A stretch of 64,000 nt of DNA from Agrobacterium vitis (GTDB taxonomy: Bacteria > Pseudomonadota > Alphaproteobacteria > Rhizobiales > Rhizobiaceae): positions 191,001-255,000 of the forward strand of contig NZ_JACXXJ020000005.1 in assembly GCF_014926405.1 (NCBI RefSeq), written 5' to 3'. Positions 39,574 through 48,641 of this stretch are shown piece by piece; positions within the stretch are counted from its first letter, which is position 1, and the number at the start of each line of letters is the position of its first letter. The notes beneath the pieces are model-generated. The model was not told the origin of the DNA, searched no databases, and worked only from the letters and a program-made list of their open reading frames with translations. Made by a program: the position numbers and the translations under genes.

Positions 39574-40797
39574 TTATTGTCTCGGCACGACCAAATTTAT
39601 ATTTGACGGAGACACCAGCCGGTAATCGTCCACCCGGCCTTTCGGTGGTTCGGGCATAATGCCGGTCGAGACCAGCAGGTCGCGGGGCGAGGGGGGCGTT
39701 TGGGGCGCTGGCTTTTCAGCGCCGCCCAACAGGTGGTCAGCGCCATCCAGCGCCGGGTCGGAAATTTTCATCGGGGGAATACGGTCGGGGCCGTCAAGCT
39801 CTTCTGGTCCGGTAAGGTTCGGCAGGCTGGTCGCATCGAGCCGCACCAGGCCGGGGCTTGCCATATCACCAAGGAATTTGCGGGCCGATTTTTCCAGGTA
39901 GAAGGCCATCTTGCGCTTGCCGGCATCGGTCATGCTAATGCCGTCAGGGCCGCGCAACCGGGCCTGCTGGCCGTTGATGTCGGAGCCGGTCAACACGAAG
40001 CCGCCGTCCGCATCGACGAAGCCGTCCCAGATGTCGATGAATTCACCGCCTGCCGCTTCCGCGGCCTTGCGGTAGAGCGTGTTGAACTTGATCAGGTCTG
40101 CCGACATGCCCGGCGATTTAACCGGTGGCAGGCCGACCCAGATCAGCGGGATCTTCTTTGCTGTCACCAGCTTGGCAATGGCGTCGATCCGCTTTTGATA
40201 TTCGGCAAACCAGGCATCGGAGGGAAAACGCTGGTCGCCCCCACCGGGTGTCATCTGCTGGCGGTCATTGGCGCCAAGCTCGACGATCACCAAAGCCGGT
40301 TTCGTCTCCTCCAGCATTTTCGGCAATTGCCGGCGCCAGTCAAAATAATCGTCCCGCACCAGGCCGGAAGACCCGTTGCTGCGGGTCTCGATGACAGTGC
40401 CGGGCGCATCGGCAAAGGCCTGCTGCAAGCCGTCACCGATGGCGCTGGCAAAGAAATCGCCGACAACAAGGATTTTCTGAGCGTTGTTGATCTTGGCGGG
40501 AGCCGCCTCTTGTGGCGGGGCTGAAACCGGGACGGGACGTGGCCGTGCCGGTGTGGCGGGAGCGGTGGCGGCAGGTTTCTTGCGGCTGCGCGGCCCTGCC
40601 GGGCGCGGCGCGGCGGGATATTGCCGTTCATAGCGGCTGTCGTCCGAGCGGCTGCCAAACAGCATGTCGAGCAGCGTGCGGCGGCGGGGATAATCCTGTG
40701 CCAGGGCCGGGCCAACGACGCTTGTCGCAGCCACGACGATTGCAAGCGCAAAGGTCACATGGCGCCGCACGATCCGGTCTCTGTCTTCACCAGGCAT
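39574..40797 (-). CDS. Secreted SGNH-hydrolase-like protein (DUF459), degenerate active site
   Basis: 407 aa. A signal peptide is visible (hydrophobic FALAIVVAATSVVGPALA, probable cut after ALA), then a Pro/Ala-rich linker (about residues 60-100), then an SGNH-fold domain. The expected GDSL block reads VVGDFFASAIGDGL, so the usual nucleophile Ser is replaced. The GxND block is intact (LGANDRQQM). The final DxxH block reads PDGISMTDAGK, with Ser in place of His. The family is periplasmic, often near peptidoglycan or polysaccharide genes; the transglycosylase gene is 45 bases upstream on the same strand, suggesting one operon. Catalytic activity is doubtful. Confidence 0.8.
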   Translation of the reverse strand: MPGEDRDRIVRRHVTFALAIVVAATSVVGPALAQDYPRRRTLLDMLFGSRSDDSRYERQYPAAPRPAGPRSRKKPAATAPATPARPRPVPVSAPPQEAAPAKINNAQKILVVGDFFASAIGDGLQQAFADAPGTVIETRSNGSSGLVRDDYFDWRRQLPKMLEETKPALVIVELGANDRQQMTPGGGDQRFPSDAWFAEYQKRIDAIAKLVTAKKIPLIWVGLPPVKSPGMSADLIKFNTLYRKAAEAAGGEFIDIWDGFVDADGGFVLTGSDINGQQARLRGPDGISMTDAGKRKMAFYLEKSARKFLGDMASPGLVRLDATSLPNLTGPEELDGPDRIPPMKISDPALDGADHLLGGAEKPAPQTPPSPRDLLVSTGIMPEPPKGRVDDYRLVSPSNINLVVPRQ

Positions 40798-40842
40798 GAG
40801 CAGTTTTCCCGTCGCGGCCCGTCAATGGCCGATCGCTCCCTA

Positions 40843-42066
40843 TCAATGCCGCCTGAGCATTTCCAGCAGCGGCTTTGACGGTTCGCCATCGCCCTGCATG
40901 CCCAACCGTTGCTGGATGGCGGAAATCGCCGCTTTCGAACCAGAGCCGAAATTGCCGTCCACTTCGCCATTATAATAGCCAAGGGCCTTCATTCGGGTCT
41001 GCAACTCGAACTTTTCCTTGATGTCCAGCGTGCCGTCCGGCCGTGGCCATTTCTGTTGCATACCACCATAACCGGCGATTTCGTCGGCAAGAAGACCGAC
41101 CGCCAGCGCATAGGTATCGGCGGCATTGTATTTCTTGATGGTGAAGAAGTTGGAGGTCATCAGGAACCCCGGACCATTGGCACCGGCCAGCAGTTTCAAC
41201 TGCGCCCGTTCGCCCGGATTGCGGAAAGCCTTGCCGCCTGGGCGGGTGAAGCCCAGCTTCTGCCACTGGGCCATCGTCAGCGTCTTGCCCGCATATTTTC
41301 CAGCCCCTGCGGGCACGACGGCTTCATAGCCCCAGGTCCGTCCACTATCCCAGCCGTTCTTGGCCAGAAGATTGGCCGAGGTCGCCAGCGCATCGGGAAT
41401 AGAATTCCAGATATCCTTATGGCCATTGCCATCGGCATCGACCGCATACAGCAGGTAGCTGGTCGGGATGAACTGGGTGTGGCCCATGGCGCCAGCCCAG
41501 GAGCCAGTCATTTCCTTCGGGCTCACATCGCCGTTTTGCAGGATTTTCAAGGCGGCGATCAGCTGTTTACGGGCAAAACCGCCGCGTTTGGGATCGGCAT
41601 AGCCAAGGGTGGCCAGCGCCTGCGGCACGTAATGCAGCCGGTCATCCTTGGCGAGAACCGCGCCGTAATTGCTTTCCATCGACCAGATCGCCAGCAGAAT
41701 ATGGCGGTCAACGCCGAAATATTTTTCCAGAGAGGCCAGCGTTCGCCCATGCTTGGCGAGCATTTCCCGACCGATCTTTACGGTATAGGGATTGACGCGG
41801 CTATCGAGGTAATCCCAGATTTCCGATTTGAATTCCGGCTGATAGGCCGCCTTGCGCAGCACATCGGGGTCCGGATCCTTGATGCCGGCAAAGGCGCGGT
41901 TATAGGTTTGTGCGCTGATGCCCGCAGCAGCAGCCGTGGGATAGAAATCCCGGATCCATTTCTGGAAGCCCGCATCGGCATGGGCATGAAGCGGCGCAAG
42001 GCTCGCCATGAGGGAAAAGGCAAGCGCGCGAAGATGGCGCGAGGCGCGTTCTCTGGTCATTGGCAT
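40843..42066 (-). CDS. Lytic murein transglycosylase, MltB-type with peptidoglycan-binding domain
   Basis: 407 aa, exported (signal segment ALAFSLMASLAPLHAHA). The SLT_2 catalytic domain covers about residues 35-330, with the catalytic Glu in AIWSMESNYGAVLA and the conserved GAMGHTQFIPTSYL. A C-terminal PG_binding_1 domain (LQTRMKALGYYNGEVDGNFG, then ISAIQQRLGM) anchors it to peptidoglycan. It cleaves the glycan strand to 1,6-anhydro-muropeptides. In-frame ATGs occur at 42066 and 42060; I take 42066 because GGACGAG is better spaced. A longer frame to 42165 is not supported. Confidence 0.92.
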   Translation of the reverse strand: MPMTRERASRHLRALAFSLMASLAPLHAHADAGFQKWIRDFYPTAAAAGISAQTYNRAFAGIKDPDPDVLRKAAYQPEFKSEIWDYLDSRVNPYTVKIGREMLAKHGRTLASLEKYFGVDRHILLAIWSMESNYGAVLAKDDRLHYVPQALATLGYADPKRGGFARKQLIAALKILQNGDVSPKEMTGSWAGAMGHTQFIPTSYLLYAVDADGNGHKDIWNSIPDALATSANLLAKNGWDSGRTWGYEAVVPAGAGKYAGKTLTMAQWQKLGFTRPGGKAFRNPGERAQLKLLAGANGPGFLMTSNFFTIKKYNAADTYALAVGLLADEIAGYGGMQQKWPRPDGTLDIKEKFELQTRMKALGYYNGEVDGNFGSGSKAAISAIQQRLGMQGDGEPSKPLLEMLRRH

Positions 42067-42317
42067 TCTCGTCCGTTCAGCTGGCTGTTGTCTCATCTGT
42101 CTATGCTGGTCGACACCGCCTGGTTGTGGCAGTAGGGCAATGCCTGGCTGGAATTGCGCAGGCATGGCCAGTCTGGTTCAGTCTATGACCATAGTCTCAA
42201 CAAATTCTTTACCAATTTACCAAAATCGCAAACAGAATTGTAATTTCGTTGCAATTCTTTAGTAATCGGCGTTTGTGCGATTGCGTGCATATGTGAAAAA
42301 TCCTCTAGGAGGGATGT

Positions 42318-43205
42318 GTGGGACAACTGAAAAAAATTCGTAAAGCCGTGTTTCCGGTTGCCGGTCTTGGAACTCGTTTCCTGCCCGCCACCAAGGCCGT
42401 GCCGAAGGAAATGCTGACTGTTGTCGATAAGCCAGTCATCCAATATGTGGTGGATGAGGCCGTGGAAGCCGGGATCGAACATTTCGTGTTTGTCACCGGA
42501 CGCGGCAAGGGCGTGATTGAAGACTATTTCGATATTCAGTACGAGCTTGAGCAGACCCTGAAGTCGCGCAACAAAAATGCAGAATTGACACTGCTGTCCG
42601 AAATCCTGCCCAAGGCAGGCGCCACCAGCTTCACCCGCCAGCAGGAGCCGCTGGGCCTTGGCCATGCGGTGTGGAGCGCTCGCGAAATCGTTGGCGATGA
42701 GCCTTTCGCTGTTCTGCTGCCCGATATGATCATGCGCGGCGAGACAGCCTGCATGAAGGGCATGGTCGATCTCTACAACAAGGCTGGCGGCAATATCCTC
42801 GCCGTCGAGGAATGTGCGCCCGATCAGGCGCATAAATACGGCATCGTCGGTGTCGGTGAGACGCTGGATGGCGGCTTCAAAATCACTGAAATGGTGGAAA
42901 AGCCAGCCAAGGGCACGGCGCCCTCGAACTTCTTCATCAATGGCCGCTATATCCTCCAGCCGGAAATCTTCTCGATTCTGGAAACCCAGGAACGCGGCGC
43001 TGGCAACGAGATCCAGTTGACCGACGGCATGTTGAAACTGGCCAAGATTCAGCAATTTGCCGGCTATCACTTCAAGGGCGAAACCTTTGATACGGGCGCC
43101 AAGGACGGGTTCATTCTCGCCAATGTCGCCTTCGCCCTGTCGCGTCCCGACCTTCGCGGTCTGGTGGAAGAGCCGATGAAGGCGTTGCTGGCCGCTTTGA
43201 AGTAA
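42318..43205 (+). CDS. galU: UTP-glucose-1-phosphate uridylyltransferase
   Basis: Makes UDP-glucose, precursor of exopolysaccharide, cyclic glucan and LPS sugars. 295 aa with the nucleotide-binding start [20 protein letters not shown], the uridine-binding [11 protein letters not shown], and FEIQ-type [12 protein letters not shown] region. It uses a GTG start at 42318 preceded by a strong AGGAGG; the ATG four bases earlier is out of frame. In rhizobia the same gene is called exoN. A short inverted pair AGAATTG/CAATTCT (42234-42258) lies upstream and may be regulatory. Confidence 0.95.
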   Translation: MGQLKKIRKAVFPVAGLGTRFLPATKAVPKEMLTVVDKPVIQYVVDEAVEAGIEHFVFVTGRGKGVIEDYFDIQYELEQTLKSRNKNAELTLLSEILPKAGATSFTRQQEPLGLGHAVWSAREIVGDEPFAVLLPDMIMRGETACMKGMVDLYNKAGGNILAVEECAPDQAHKYGIVGVGETLDGGFKITEMVEKPAKGTAPSNFFINGRYILQPEIFSILETQERGAGNEIQLTDGMLKLAKIQQFAGYHFKGETFDTGAKDGFILANVAFALSRPDLRGLVEEPMKALLAALK

Positions 43206-43231
43206 GCGGTTTTTCAAGCGGACTGAAATTT

Positions 43232-43262
43232 AAAACGCCGTGCGTCCATCGCGCGGCGTTTT
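43232..43262. terminator. Bidirectional intrinsic terminator
   Basis: AAAACGCCG (43232-43240) and CGGCGTTTT (43254-43262) form a stem flanked by A-run and T-run, so it can end both galU and the convergent outer-membrane protein gene. Confidence 0.88.
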
Positions 43263-43267
43263 CTTGT

Positions 43268-44785
43268 TTACCGCCTCAGTTTCAATCCGACGCCTGCCGT
43301 CAGGGTCTTGTCGTCCGAACTGCTGTCGCTGGTGGATTTTTCCCAGGTGAGATCGGCGGTGAGATCCAGCCAGCGATTGACTTTGTAAACCAGCCCGCCG
43401 CCCGCCGTATAATACATGCCGGTGCTCTGGTTTCCGCCGCGATAATTGCGCCAGGTGGTGCCGCCCGAAAGCTTGGCGATCAGGTTGTCGCGTAATTCAT
43501 GGGTGACGGCCGCTGTCAGTGCATAGGCAACATCGCCGCTGACGCCTGCGGTGGTTGACGGTTCGATGGAGGTGGCAAGACCCAGATCGACATTGGTGCC
43601 GCGCAATGGCGACCACGCGACATTGCCGTCAACAGTCATCGCGCCCAGATCGTCCAGCCGCGCATCATCGAAACTGGCCTGCTTATAGCCAAGCGCGATT
43701 TCGCCGCGCAGCTTTTCGCCCATGTCCGAACTGATCCCGGCCTTGGCACCGTAGATATTGCCGGAGCGACGATAGCCGGCGCTATCCTCGGTCTGGTCGT
43801 AGCGGGTCTTGCCAGCGGAGACCTCGACAAAGGGCGTCAGAGCCGGGGAGATTTCATAGCCCCACCGCGACGACAATGTGACGGCATTGCGGTTACGGTC
43901 GGAATTGGACAGCATGCTGCCATCTGACAGTTTGGCATCGGTATAGACCCAGCGTTCGAAATCCAGCCCGAGCGAGCCCTTCAGGGGACCAACCTGCCGT
44001 TCCAGCACAGCGCCGGCGCTGAACTGATTGACGCCCGATTGGACCGTGGCATCGCGCACGGCATTGGGGTCGGTGGTGCTTTCGCGGCTGAAGCCATAGC
44101 CTGCCGTCAGCCGGGCGGCCATGTCATCGGCAAAATCCAGCCGCAATGCGGCATCGACGCGACCGGAAGGATCGCTGTCGCGGTCACCGGCAATGCGCTG
44201 ACGCCATTGCCCGTCACCAGTAATCACCAGTTGATGGCGTGACCAGTCGGAGGTTAGCGTACCCTTTAGCCCATTGTCCCAATAGGTGGTGTTCTGCTTG
44301 TCGCTGCCGGTCGATTTGCGCTCGGTGCTGATACCCTGCGACAACTCAGGACGCAGGATCATTGTCCCGACATGGAAACCTGTGCCGTCATCCTCGGTCT
44401 TGCGTAGTTGACGCCGTTCGTCGACCGGCGATTCCCTGAGGTTGATGCGGTTGGCGTCCAGCGCATCATTGGTGATCCGGCGGAAACTGTCAGTATCCAG
44501 CACGTCTTCTTCGGTATCCGACTTGGCTTTGGTTGTGGCGGTTGACGTGGTAGCGCCTGTCGCTGTCGTATCGGTGGTTGCCGCTGCCTCATCGCTGCTT
44601 GTTGTGGAGCCACGCAGGGTGGCAAGGCCCGTGCTTTGCTCAGTCGAGCCCGACGTCAGCTGCTGGGAGAGGGCAGGGCCAGCCCCAGCCGCGACCAGAC
44701 ATGCTGCCAGCAATCCAGCGGAAACCATCGGGTAAAAGCCCGCGCTGTGCTGCCGATCAGTGGGATAGGTCTGGCTGTCCGTCAT
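43268..44785 (-). CDS. Outer-membrane beta-barrel protein
   Basis: 505 aa. The N-terminus is a signal peptide (MVSAGLLAACLVAAGAGPALS, cut before QQL) after a polar extension of about 19 residues. A Thr/Ser/Ala-rich low-complexity spacer runs to about residue 90. From ~140 onward alternating amphipathic strands with Tyr/Trp/Arg and acidic turns (LRGEIALGYKQASFDDARL, LKGSLGLDFERWVYTDAKL) indicate a barrel. The last strand ends LTAGVGLKLRR rather than in the usual aromatic residue. Rhizobial relatives are annotated only as outer-membrane beta-barrel proteins. Transcribed divergently from kdsD, with a palindrome between them. Confidence 0.8.
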   Translation of the reverse strand: MTDSQTYPTDRQHSAGFYPMVSAGLLAACLVAAGAGPALSQQLTSGSTEQSTGLATLRGSTTSSDEAAATTDTTATGATTSTATTKAKSDTEEDVLDTDSFRRITNDALDANRINLRESPVDERRQLRKTEDDGTGFHVGTMILRPELSQGISTERKSTGSDKQNTTYWDNGLKGTLTSDWSRHQLVITGDGQWRQRIAGDRDSDPSGRVDAALRLDFADDMAARLTAGYGFSRESTTDPNAVRDATVQSGVNQFSAGAVLERQVGPLKGSLGLDFERWVYTDAKLSDGSMLSNSDRNRNAVTLSSRWGYEISPALTPFVEVSAGKTRYDQTEDSAGYRRSGNIYGAKAGISSDMGEKLRGEIALGYKQASFDDARLDDLGAMTVDGNVAWSPLRGTNVDLGLATSIEPSTTAGVSGDVAYALTAAVTHELRDNLIAKLSGGTTWRNYRGGNQSTGMYYTAGGGLVYKVNRWLDLTADLTWEKSTSDSSSDDKTLTAGVGLKLRR

Positions 44786-44856
44786 TGCGGCCTGTCGGGA
44801 TCTGTCTTCTGAAATAACTCTTGCGGCGATGCTGCCGTTACCGAAAGGTAAATTCC

Positions 44857-44887
44857 CATGGTTAATTATTCGTTGCGATTAACCATG
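44857..44887. promoter_or_regulatory. Palindrome with TTAACCAT half-sites between divergent genes
   Basis: CATGGTTAAT (44857-44866) and ATTAACCATG (44878-44887) are perfect 10-base arms separated by 11 bases, so the half-sites sit 21 bases (two helical turns) apart. It lies between the divergent barrel-protein and kdsD genes. TTAACCAT is a half-site reported for the cell-cycle regulator CtrA; assignment here is by resemblance. Confidence 0.5.
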
Positions 44888-44992
44888 AACGGGCGTTGCC
44901 AGCGTGCAAATAGCCCCGCCAGTCGTCATTTCTTACAGTCTGTACGCAAGGGTGAATGGACAGTTAAGTTCATTAGCGCTATGGACATTGCC

Positions 44993-45988
44993 ATGAACAA
45001 GCTGGCTGTAAAACTCGTGGAAGCAAGCGCCATCAAGGCTGCATTGCGTGTCGTCGCTACCGAACAAAGCGGGCTGGCGGCCCTGGAAGAGGCTTTGGCA
45101 GGGTATCTTGCCGGGCCGTTTTGCAACGCGATCGATGTTATCGGCAAAAGCTCGGGGCGGGTGATCGTCTCCGGCGTCGGAAAAAGCGGCCATATCGGCG
45201 GCAAGATCGCGGCGACCTTTGCCTCCACTGGCACACCGGCTTTCTTCATCCATCCGGCGGAAGCCAATCACGGCGACCTCGGCATGATTGCCCGTGACGA
45301 TGTGGTCATCGCCCTGTCCTGGGGTGGCGAAAGCACCGAGTTGAATGGCATCTTGTCCTTTACCCGCCGGTTCTCCATTCCGCTGATCGCCATTACCGCC
45401 GGTGAGCAATCCACGTTGGCGCGTGAAGCCGATATCGTGCTTTTGATGCCCAAGGTTCAGGAAGCATGCCCGCATGGCTTGGCGCCCACCACCTCCACCA
45501 TGATGCAGATGGCGCTGGGCGATGCACTGGCGCTGGCGCTATTGGAGGCCCGTGGCTTCGGGCCGAACGATTTCAAGACCTTCCATCCGGGCGGCAAGCT
45601 TGGCGCGATGCTGACCCATGTCGGCGACATGATGCATATCGGCGAGGACGTGCCGCTCGTGCCGGAAGGTACCTCGGTGCCGGAAGCGATTATCATGCTG
45701 TCGCAGAAGCGTTTCGGCTGCGTCGGCGTGACCGATAGTGCCAACCGGTTGGTCGGCATCATCACCGATGGTGATATTGCCCGTAACCTCAACCGGAATC
45801 TTGGTGAGCGGATGGTGGAAGAGGTGATGACCCGTCATCCAAAGACGGTGCATACCGAAACGCTCGCCACCACTGCTATGGCAATCCTCAACCAGCACAA
45901 TATTTCGGCGCTGTTTGTGACCGATGAAGACGGTGTGCCTGGCGGTATTATCCACTTCCATGATCTGTTGCGGATTGGTGTGGCTTAA
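44993..45988 (+). CDS. kdsD: Arabinose-5-phosphate isomerase (KpsF/GutQ family)
   Basis: 331 aa. Converts ribulose-5-phosphate to arabinose-5-phosphate, first step to Kdo for lipopolysaccharide. The SIS domain (residues ~40-180) has SGVGKSGHIGGKIAATFAS, PAEANHGDLGM and SWGGESTELNG, then GLAPTTSTMMQMALGDALA. Two CBS domains follow, the first ending LVGIITDGDIARNLNRN and the second ending ALFVTDEDGVPGGIIHFHDLL. Frame is open to 44858. I choose ATG 44993 because GGA lies seven bases upstream; ATG 44981 is an alternative. Confidence 0.9.
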   Translation: MNKLAVKLVEASAIKAALRVVATEQSGLAALEEALAGYLAGPFCNAIDVIGKSSGRVIVSGVGKSGHIGGKIAATFASTGTPAFFIHPAEANHGDLGMIARDDVVIALSWGGESTELNGILSFTRRFSIPLIAITAGEQSTLAREADIVLLMPKVQEACPHGLAPTTSTMMQMALGDALALALLEARGFGPNDFKTFHPGGKLGAMLTHVGDMMHIGEDVPLVPEGTSVPEAIIMLSQKRFGCVGVTDSANRLVGIITDGDIARNLNRNLGERMVEEVMTRHPKTVHTETLATTAMAILNQHNISALFVTDEDGVPGGIIHFHDLLRIGVA

Positions 45989-46034
45989 CGAGTGAGCGAT
46001 AGCGTCGGCAGGTTTATATTGAACCCGCAGCGTA

Positions 46035-46130
46035 AAAGACTTTCGGTATTTCGGCTCCGCCGCCCCCTCATCCCCCTGCCGGGACCTTCTCCCCGCTGGG
46101 GAGAAGAGGAATAGAGCCGAAAACGTCTTT
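46035..46130. repeat. Dispersed repeat flanked by imperfect inverted ends
   Basis: Left end AAAGACTTTCGG...TTTCGGCTC (46035-46057) matches the reverse complement of right end AGAGCCGAAAACGTCTTT (46113-46130). The centre has the C-rich rhizobial repeat CCCCTCATCCCCCTGCC and the hairpin TTCTCCCC-GCT-GGGGAGAA. It lies downstream of both convergent genes kdsD and nfeD. No coding content. Confidence 0.6.
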
Positions 46131-46232
46131 GGACCTTTTCCGGTGGAAAATGACTTCGGAGTGGAGGAGTCGAGGCGAGACAAAATACGACGTTTCGCTG
46201 AAGTACTCGGATTATTTTTTAAATAGGCTTCT

Positions 46233-46691
46233 TCAAACCGCATCCACGGTCAAATCGCGCCCATGGGCGGCGATGATCTTGACCTGGGTTCCCGTCTCCA
46301 GATCCGGTCCCGAGACCGTCCAGAACGTATCATCCAACCTGATCCGGCCACGACCCTCGCGGATCGGTTCCTGGAGTGTGGCGGTTCTCCCGACAAGGCT
46401 TGCGGTGCGCTGGTTGAGCAGCGGTTCGTCGCTGCTTCTGGCGTCGGAGCGCAGATATTTACGCCCCATCAGGATGGCGGCGATCGAAAAAGCGCAGAAC
46501 ACCAGCGCTTGAACCTGCCAGGGCCAGAAGGCGTCGCCCCAGAAGGCCAATGAGAGAAGGCCGGTGGCAATGGCGCCCAGCCCGATCCAGATCATGAACA
46601 TGCCGGGCATGACCAGTTCGACGGCCAGCAGTGCCAGCCCCAGCACCAGCCAGCTCCACGGTCCCCATTGATCGACCAGCGTGGCGAACAT
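46233..46691 (-). CDS. NfeD-family membrane protein
   Basis: 152 aa. Three closely spaced hydrophobic helices fill residues 10-75 (WSWLVLGLALLAVELVMPGMF, then MIWIGLGAIATGLLSLAFW, then ALVFCAFSIAAILMG). A C-terminal OB-fold domain follows (LVGRTATLQEPIREGRGRI). This is the short NfeD form that works with SPFH/stomatin proteins in membrane microdomains. It starts 6 bases after the stomatin gene stop, with GGAGG upstream, so the two form an operon. Confidence 0.92.
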   Translation of the reverse strand: MFATLVDQWGPWSWLVLGLALLAVELVMPGMFMIWIGLGAIATGLLSLAFWGDAFWPWQVQALVFCAFSIAAILMGRKYLRSDARSSDEPLLNQRTASLVGRTATLQEPIREGRGRIRLDDTFWTVSGPDLETGTQVKIIAAHGRDLTVDAV

Positions 46692-46697
46692 GGCGGC

Positions 46698-47732
46698 TTA
46701 TTCCTCCGACTTGGCGAAGGGATTGATCGCGGGCGTAGTGCTGACTGTGGTGGTTTTCGGAACGCTTCTGGCTGGTGAGCCAGAGGCACGAGCCGGGTTG
46801 GAACTCGCCTGCGGCCCATCGCCTCCGAACACTTCGCGGGCGATGGCGCCAATGCCGCTCAGCGAGCCGATCAGCGATGACGCTTCCATCGGCATCAGCA
46901 CGATTTTCGAGTTGGAGGCGGTGCCGATTGCGGTCATCGCCTCGGTATATTTCTGGGCGACGAAGTAGTTGATGGCCTGGACGTCACCAGCGGCAATTGC
47001 CTCGGAAACCAGGGCCGTCGCCTTGGCTTCGGCTTCAGCTAGACGCTCACGGGCTTCGGCCTCGCGATAGGCGGCTTCCCTCTGGCCTTCAGCCTGGAGG
47101 ATGGCGGATTGCTTGGCGCCTTCGGCCCGCAGAATCTGGGCATTGCGGAAGCCTTCAGCTTCCAGCACCAGGGCGCGTTTTTCACGCTCGGCTTTCATCT
47201 GGCGGCCCATGGCATCGACCAGATCCTTGGGCGGCTGGATATCCTTGATTTCGACTCGGGTGACCTTGATGCCCCAGGGGCGCACGGCTTCATCCACCAC
47301 CCGCAGCAGCCGGTCGTTAATAACCTCACGGTTGGACAGCAGTTCATCGAGATCCATCGAGCCCATGACCGAGCGGATATTGGTCATGGTCAGGTTGAGA
47401 ATGGCGTTTTCCAGATTGGCGACCTGATAAGCGGCCTCGGCGGCGTTCAAGACCTGATAGAAGGCCACGGCATCGGCGGAAACGCTGGCATTATCCTTGG
47501 TGATGACTTCCTGGGTCGGAACATCCAGCACTTGTTCCATCACATTCATCCTGGCGCCGATGGTCTCAATAAAGGGCGTGATGATGTTGAGGCCCGGTTC
47601 CAGCGTGCGGGTATAGCGTCCGAAACGCTCAACCGTATAGCGAAAGCCCTGCGGCACGGTCTTGATCCCGGCAATCAGCACCAGAATCACGAAGCCCACC
47701 AGGGCAATAACCAGAATATCAAAGCCGGACAT
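46698..47732 (-). CDS. qmcA: SPFH/band-7 (stomatin-like) membrane protein
   Basis: 344 aa. A single N-terminal membrane helix (ILVIALVGFVILVLIAGI) is followed by the SPFH domain (VPQGFRYTVERFGRYTRTLEPGL, too long to quote in full, residues 26-48; then ITKDNASVSADAVAFYQV). A long Ala/Glu-rich coiled coil spans ~175-250 (AEGQREAAYREAEARERLA), and a Ser/Pro-rich tail ends the protein. Stomatins oligomerise into membrane rings and often control FtsH-type proteases. Gene pair with nfeD on the minus strand, strong GGGGAGA site before ATG 47732. Confidence 0.9.
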   Translation of the reverse strand: MSGFDILVIALVGFVILVLIAGIKTVPQGFRYTVERFGRYTRTLEPGLNIITPFIETIGARMNVMEQVLDVPTQEVITKDNASVSADAVAFYQVLNAAEAAYQVANLENAILNLTMTNIRSVMGSMDLDELLSNREVINDRLLRVVDEAVRPWGIKVTRVEIKDIQPPKDLVDAMGRQMKAEREKRALVLEAEGFRNAQILRAEGAKQSAILQAEGQREAAYREAEARERLAEAEAKATALVSEAIAAGDVQAINYFVAQKYTEAMTAIGTASNSKIVLMPMEASSLIGSLSGIGAIAREVFGGDGPQASSNPARASGSPARSVPKTTTVSTTPAINPFAKSEE

Positions 47733-47929
47733 GTCGTCTCCCCGCAGCCATTTTATTGAGCCCTATGTAAGCTTGGCCCCACCCCGTTACCAGTGCCATA
47801 GAAAATCTAGGGTCGTTCTCGGGGCAATTACCCGTTCGGGCGGGTTTGCAAAACCTCACTTCTGCGCTATCAGGGCCACGGTTTTCACCACCGGTCGCAG
47901 CCTACCCGGAAAAAACAAGGACTAGAACC

Positions 47930-48637
47930 ATGAAAATACTCGTCGTCTGCTCCGGCGGACTCGATTCCGTTTCGCTTGCCGACAAAATGGCAGCGGAGCA
48001 TGAGTTGATCGGCCTGATCTCCTTCGATTACGGCCAAAGGCACAAAAAAGAGCTGGATTTTGCAGCACTCGCGGCCAAGCGGCTGGGCGTGCTGCACCAG
48101 ATCATCGACATGACCAATATTGGTGCCAGCCTGACCGGCTCGGCTCTCACAGACGATCTCGACGTTCCCGATGGCCATTATGCCGAGGAGACGATGAAGA
48201 TCACTGTCGTGCCGAACCGCAATGCCATCATGCTGGCGATTGCCTTCGGGGTGGCCGTGGCCCGTAAGGCTGATGCGGTCGCCTTGGCTGTGCATGGCGG
48301 CGACCACTTCATCTATCCCGATTGCCGCCCGGGTTTCATTGATGCGTTCCAGATCATGCAGGCCCATGCGCTGGAGGGCTATGCCGATGTCAAATTGCTG
48401 GCCCCGTTCGTGACGGTCTCCAAGGCCGATATCGTCACCGAGGGCGCGAAATACGGCACGCAGTTTGACCAGACATGGTCCTGCTACAAGGGCGGCGCGC
48501 GTCATTGCGGCCGGTGCGGCACCTGCGTAGAACGGCGCGAGGCTTTTCATCTGGCTGGCGTCACCGATCCTACCGACTACGAAGACCCGGATTTTTGGGT
48601 GAGGGCTACTTCCGGTTTCCAGGCCAGGGAGGTTTGA
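47930..48637 (+). CDS. queC: 7-cyano-7-deazaguanine synthase
   Basis: 235-aa enzyme making preQ0 from 7-carboxy-7-deazaguanine, ATP and ammonia in queuosine synthesis. The N-type ATP pyrophosphatase loop is VVCSGGLDSVSLAD, with FDYGQRHKKEL following. VPNRNAIMLAIAFG and VHGGDHFIYPDCRPGF are typical. Four zinc-binding Cys are in the C-terminus (SCYKGGARHCGRCGTCVERR). The ATG at 47930 has AAGGA nine bases upstream; the frame extends to 47846 but the extra part is not conserved-looking. First of the overlapping queC-queD-queE set. Confidence 0.95.
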   Translation: MKILVVCSGGLDSVSLADKMAAEHELIGLISFDYGQRHKKELDFAALAAKRLGVLHQIIDMTNIGASLTGSALTDDLDVPDGHYAEETMKITVVPNRNAIMLAIAFGVAVARKADAVALAVHGGDHFIYPDCRPGFIDAFQIMQAHALEGYADVKLLAPFVTVSKADIVTEGAKYGTQFDQTWSCYKGGARHCGRCGTCVERREAFHLAGVTDPTDYEDPDFWVRATSGFQAREV

Positions 48638-48641
48638 AACC

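Noticed and set aside
40843..42165. Longer N-terminus for the lytic transglycosylase
   Set aside because: The extra residues (up to 33) are Gln/Pro-rich and precede the signal peptide; a better-spaced ribosome site supports 42066.
47780..47929. Possible preQ1 riboswitch ahead of queC
   Set aside because: A small CCCG/CGGG stem is present near 47830-47845, but I could not find the conserved preQ1 aptamer elements.
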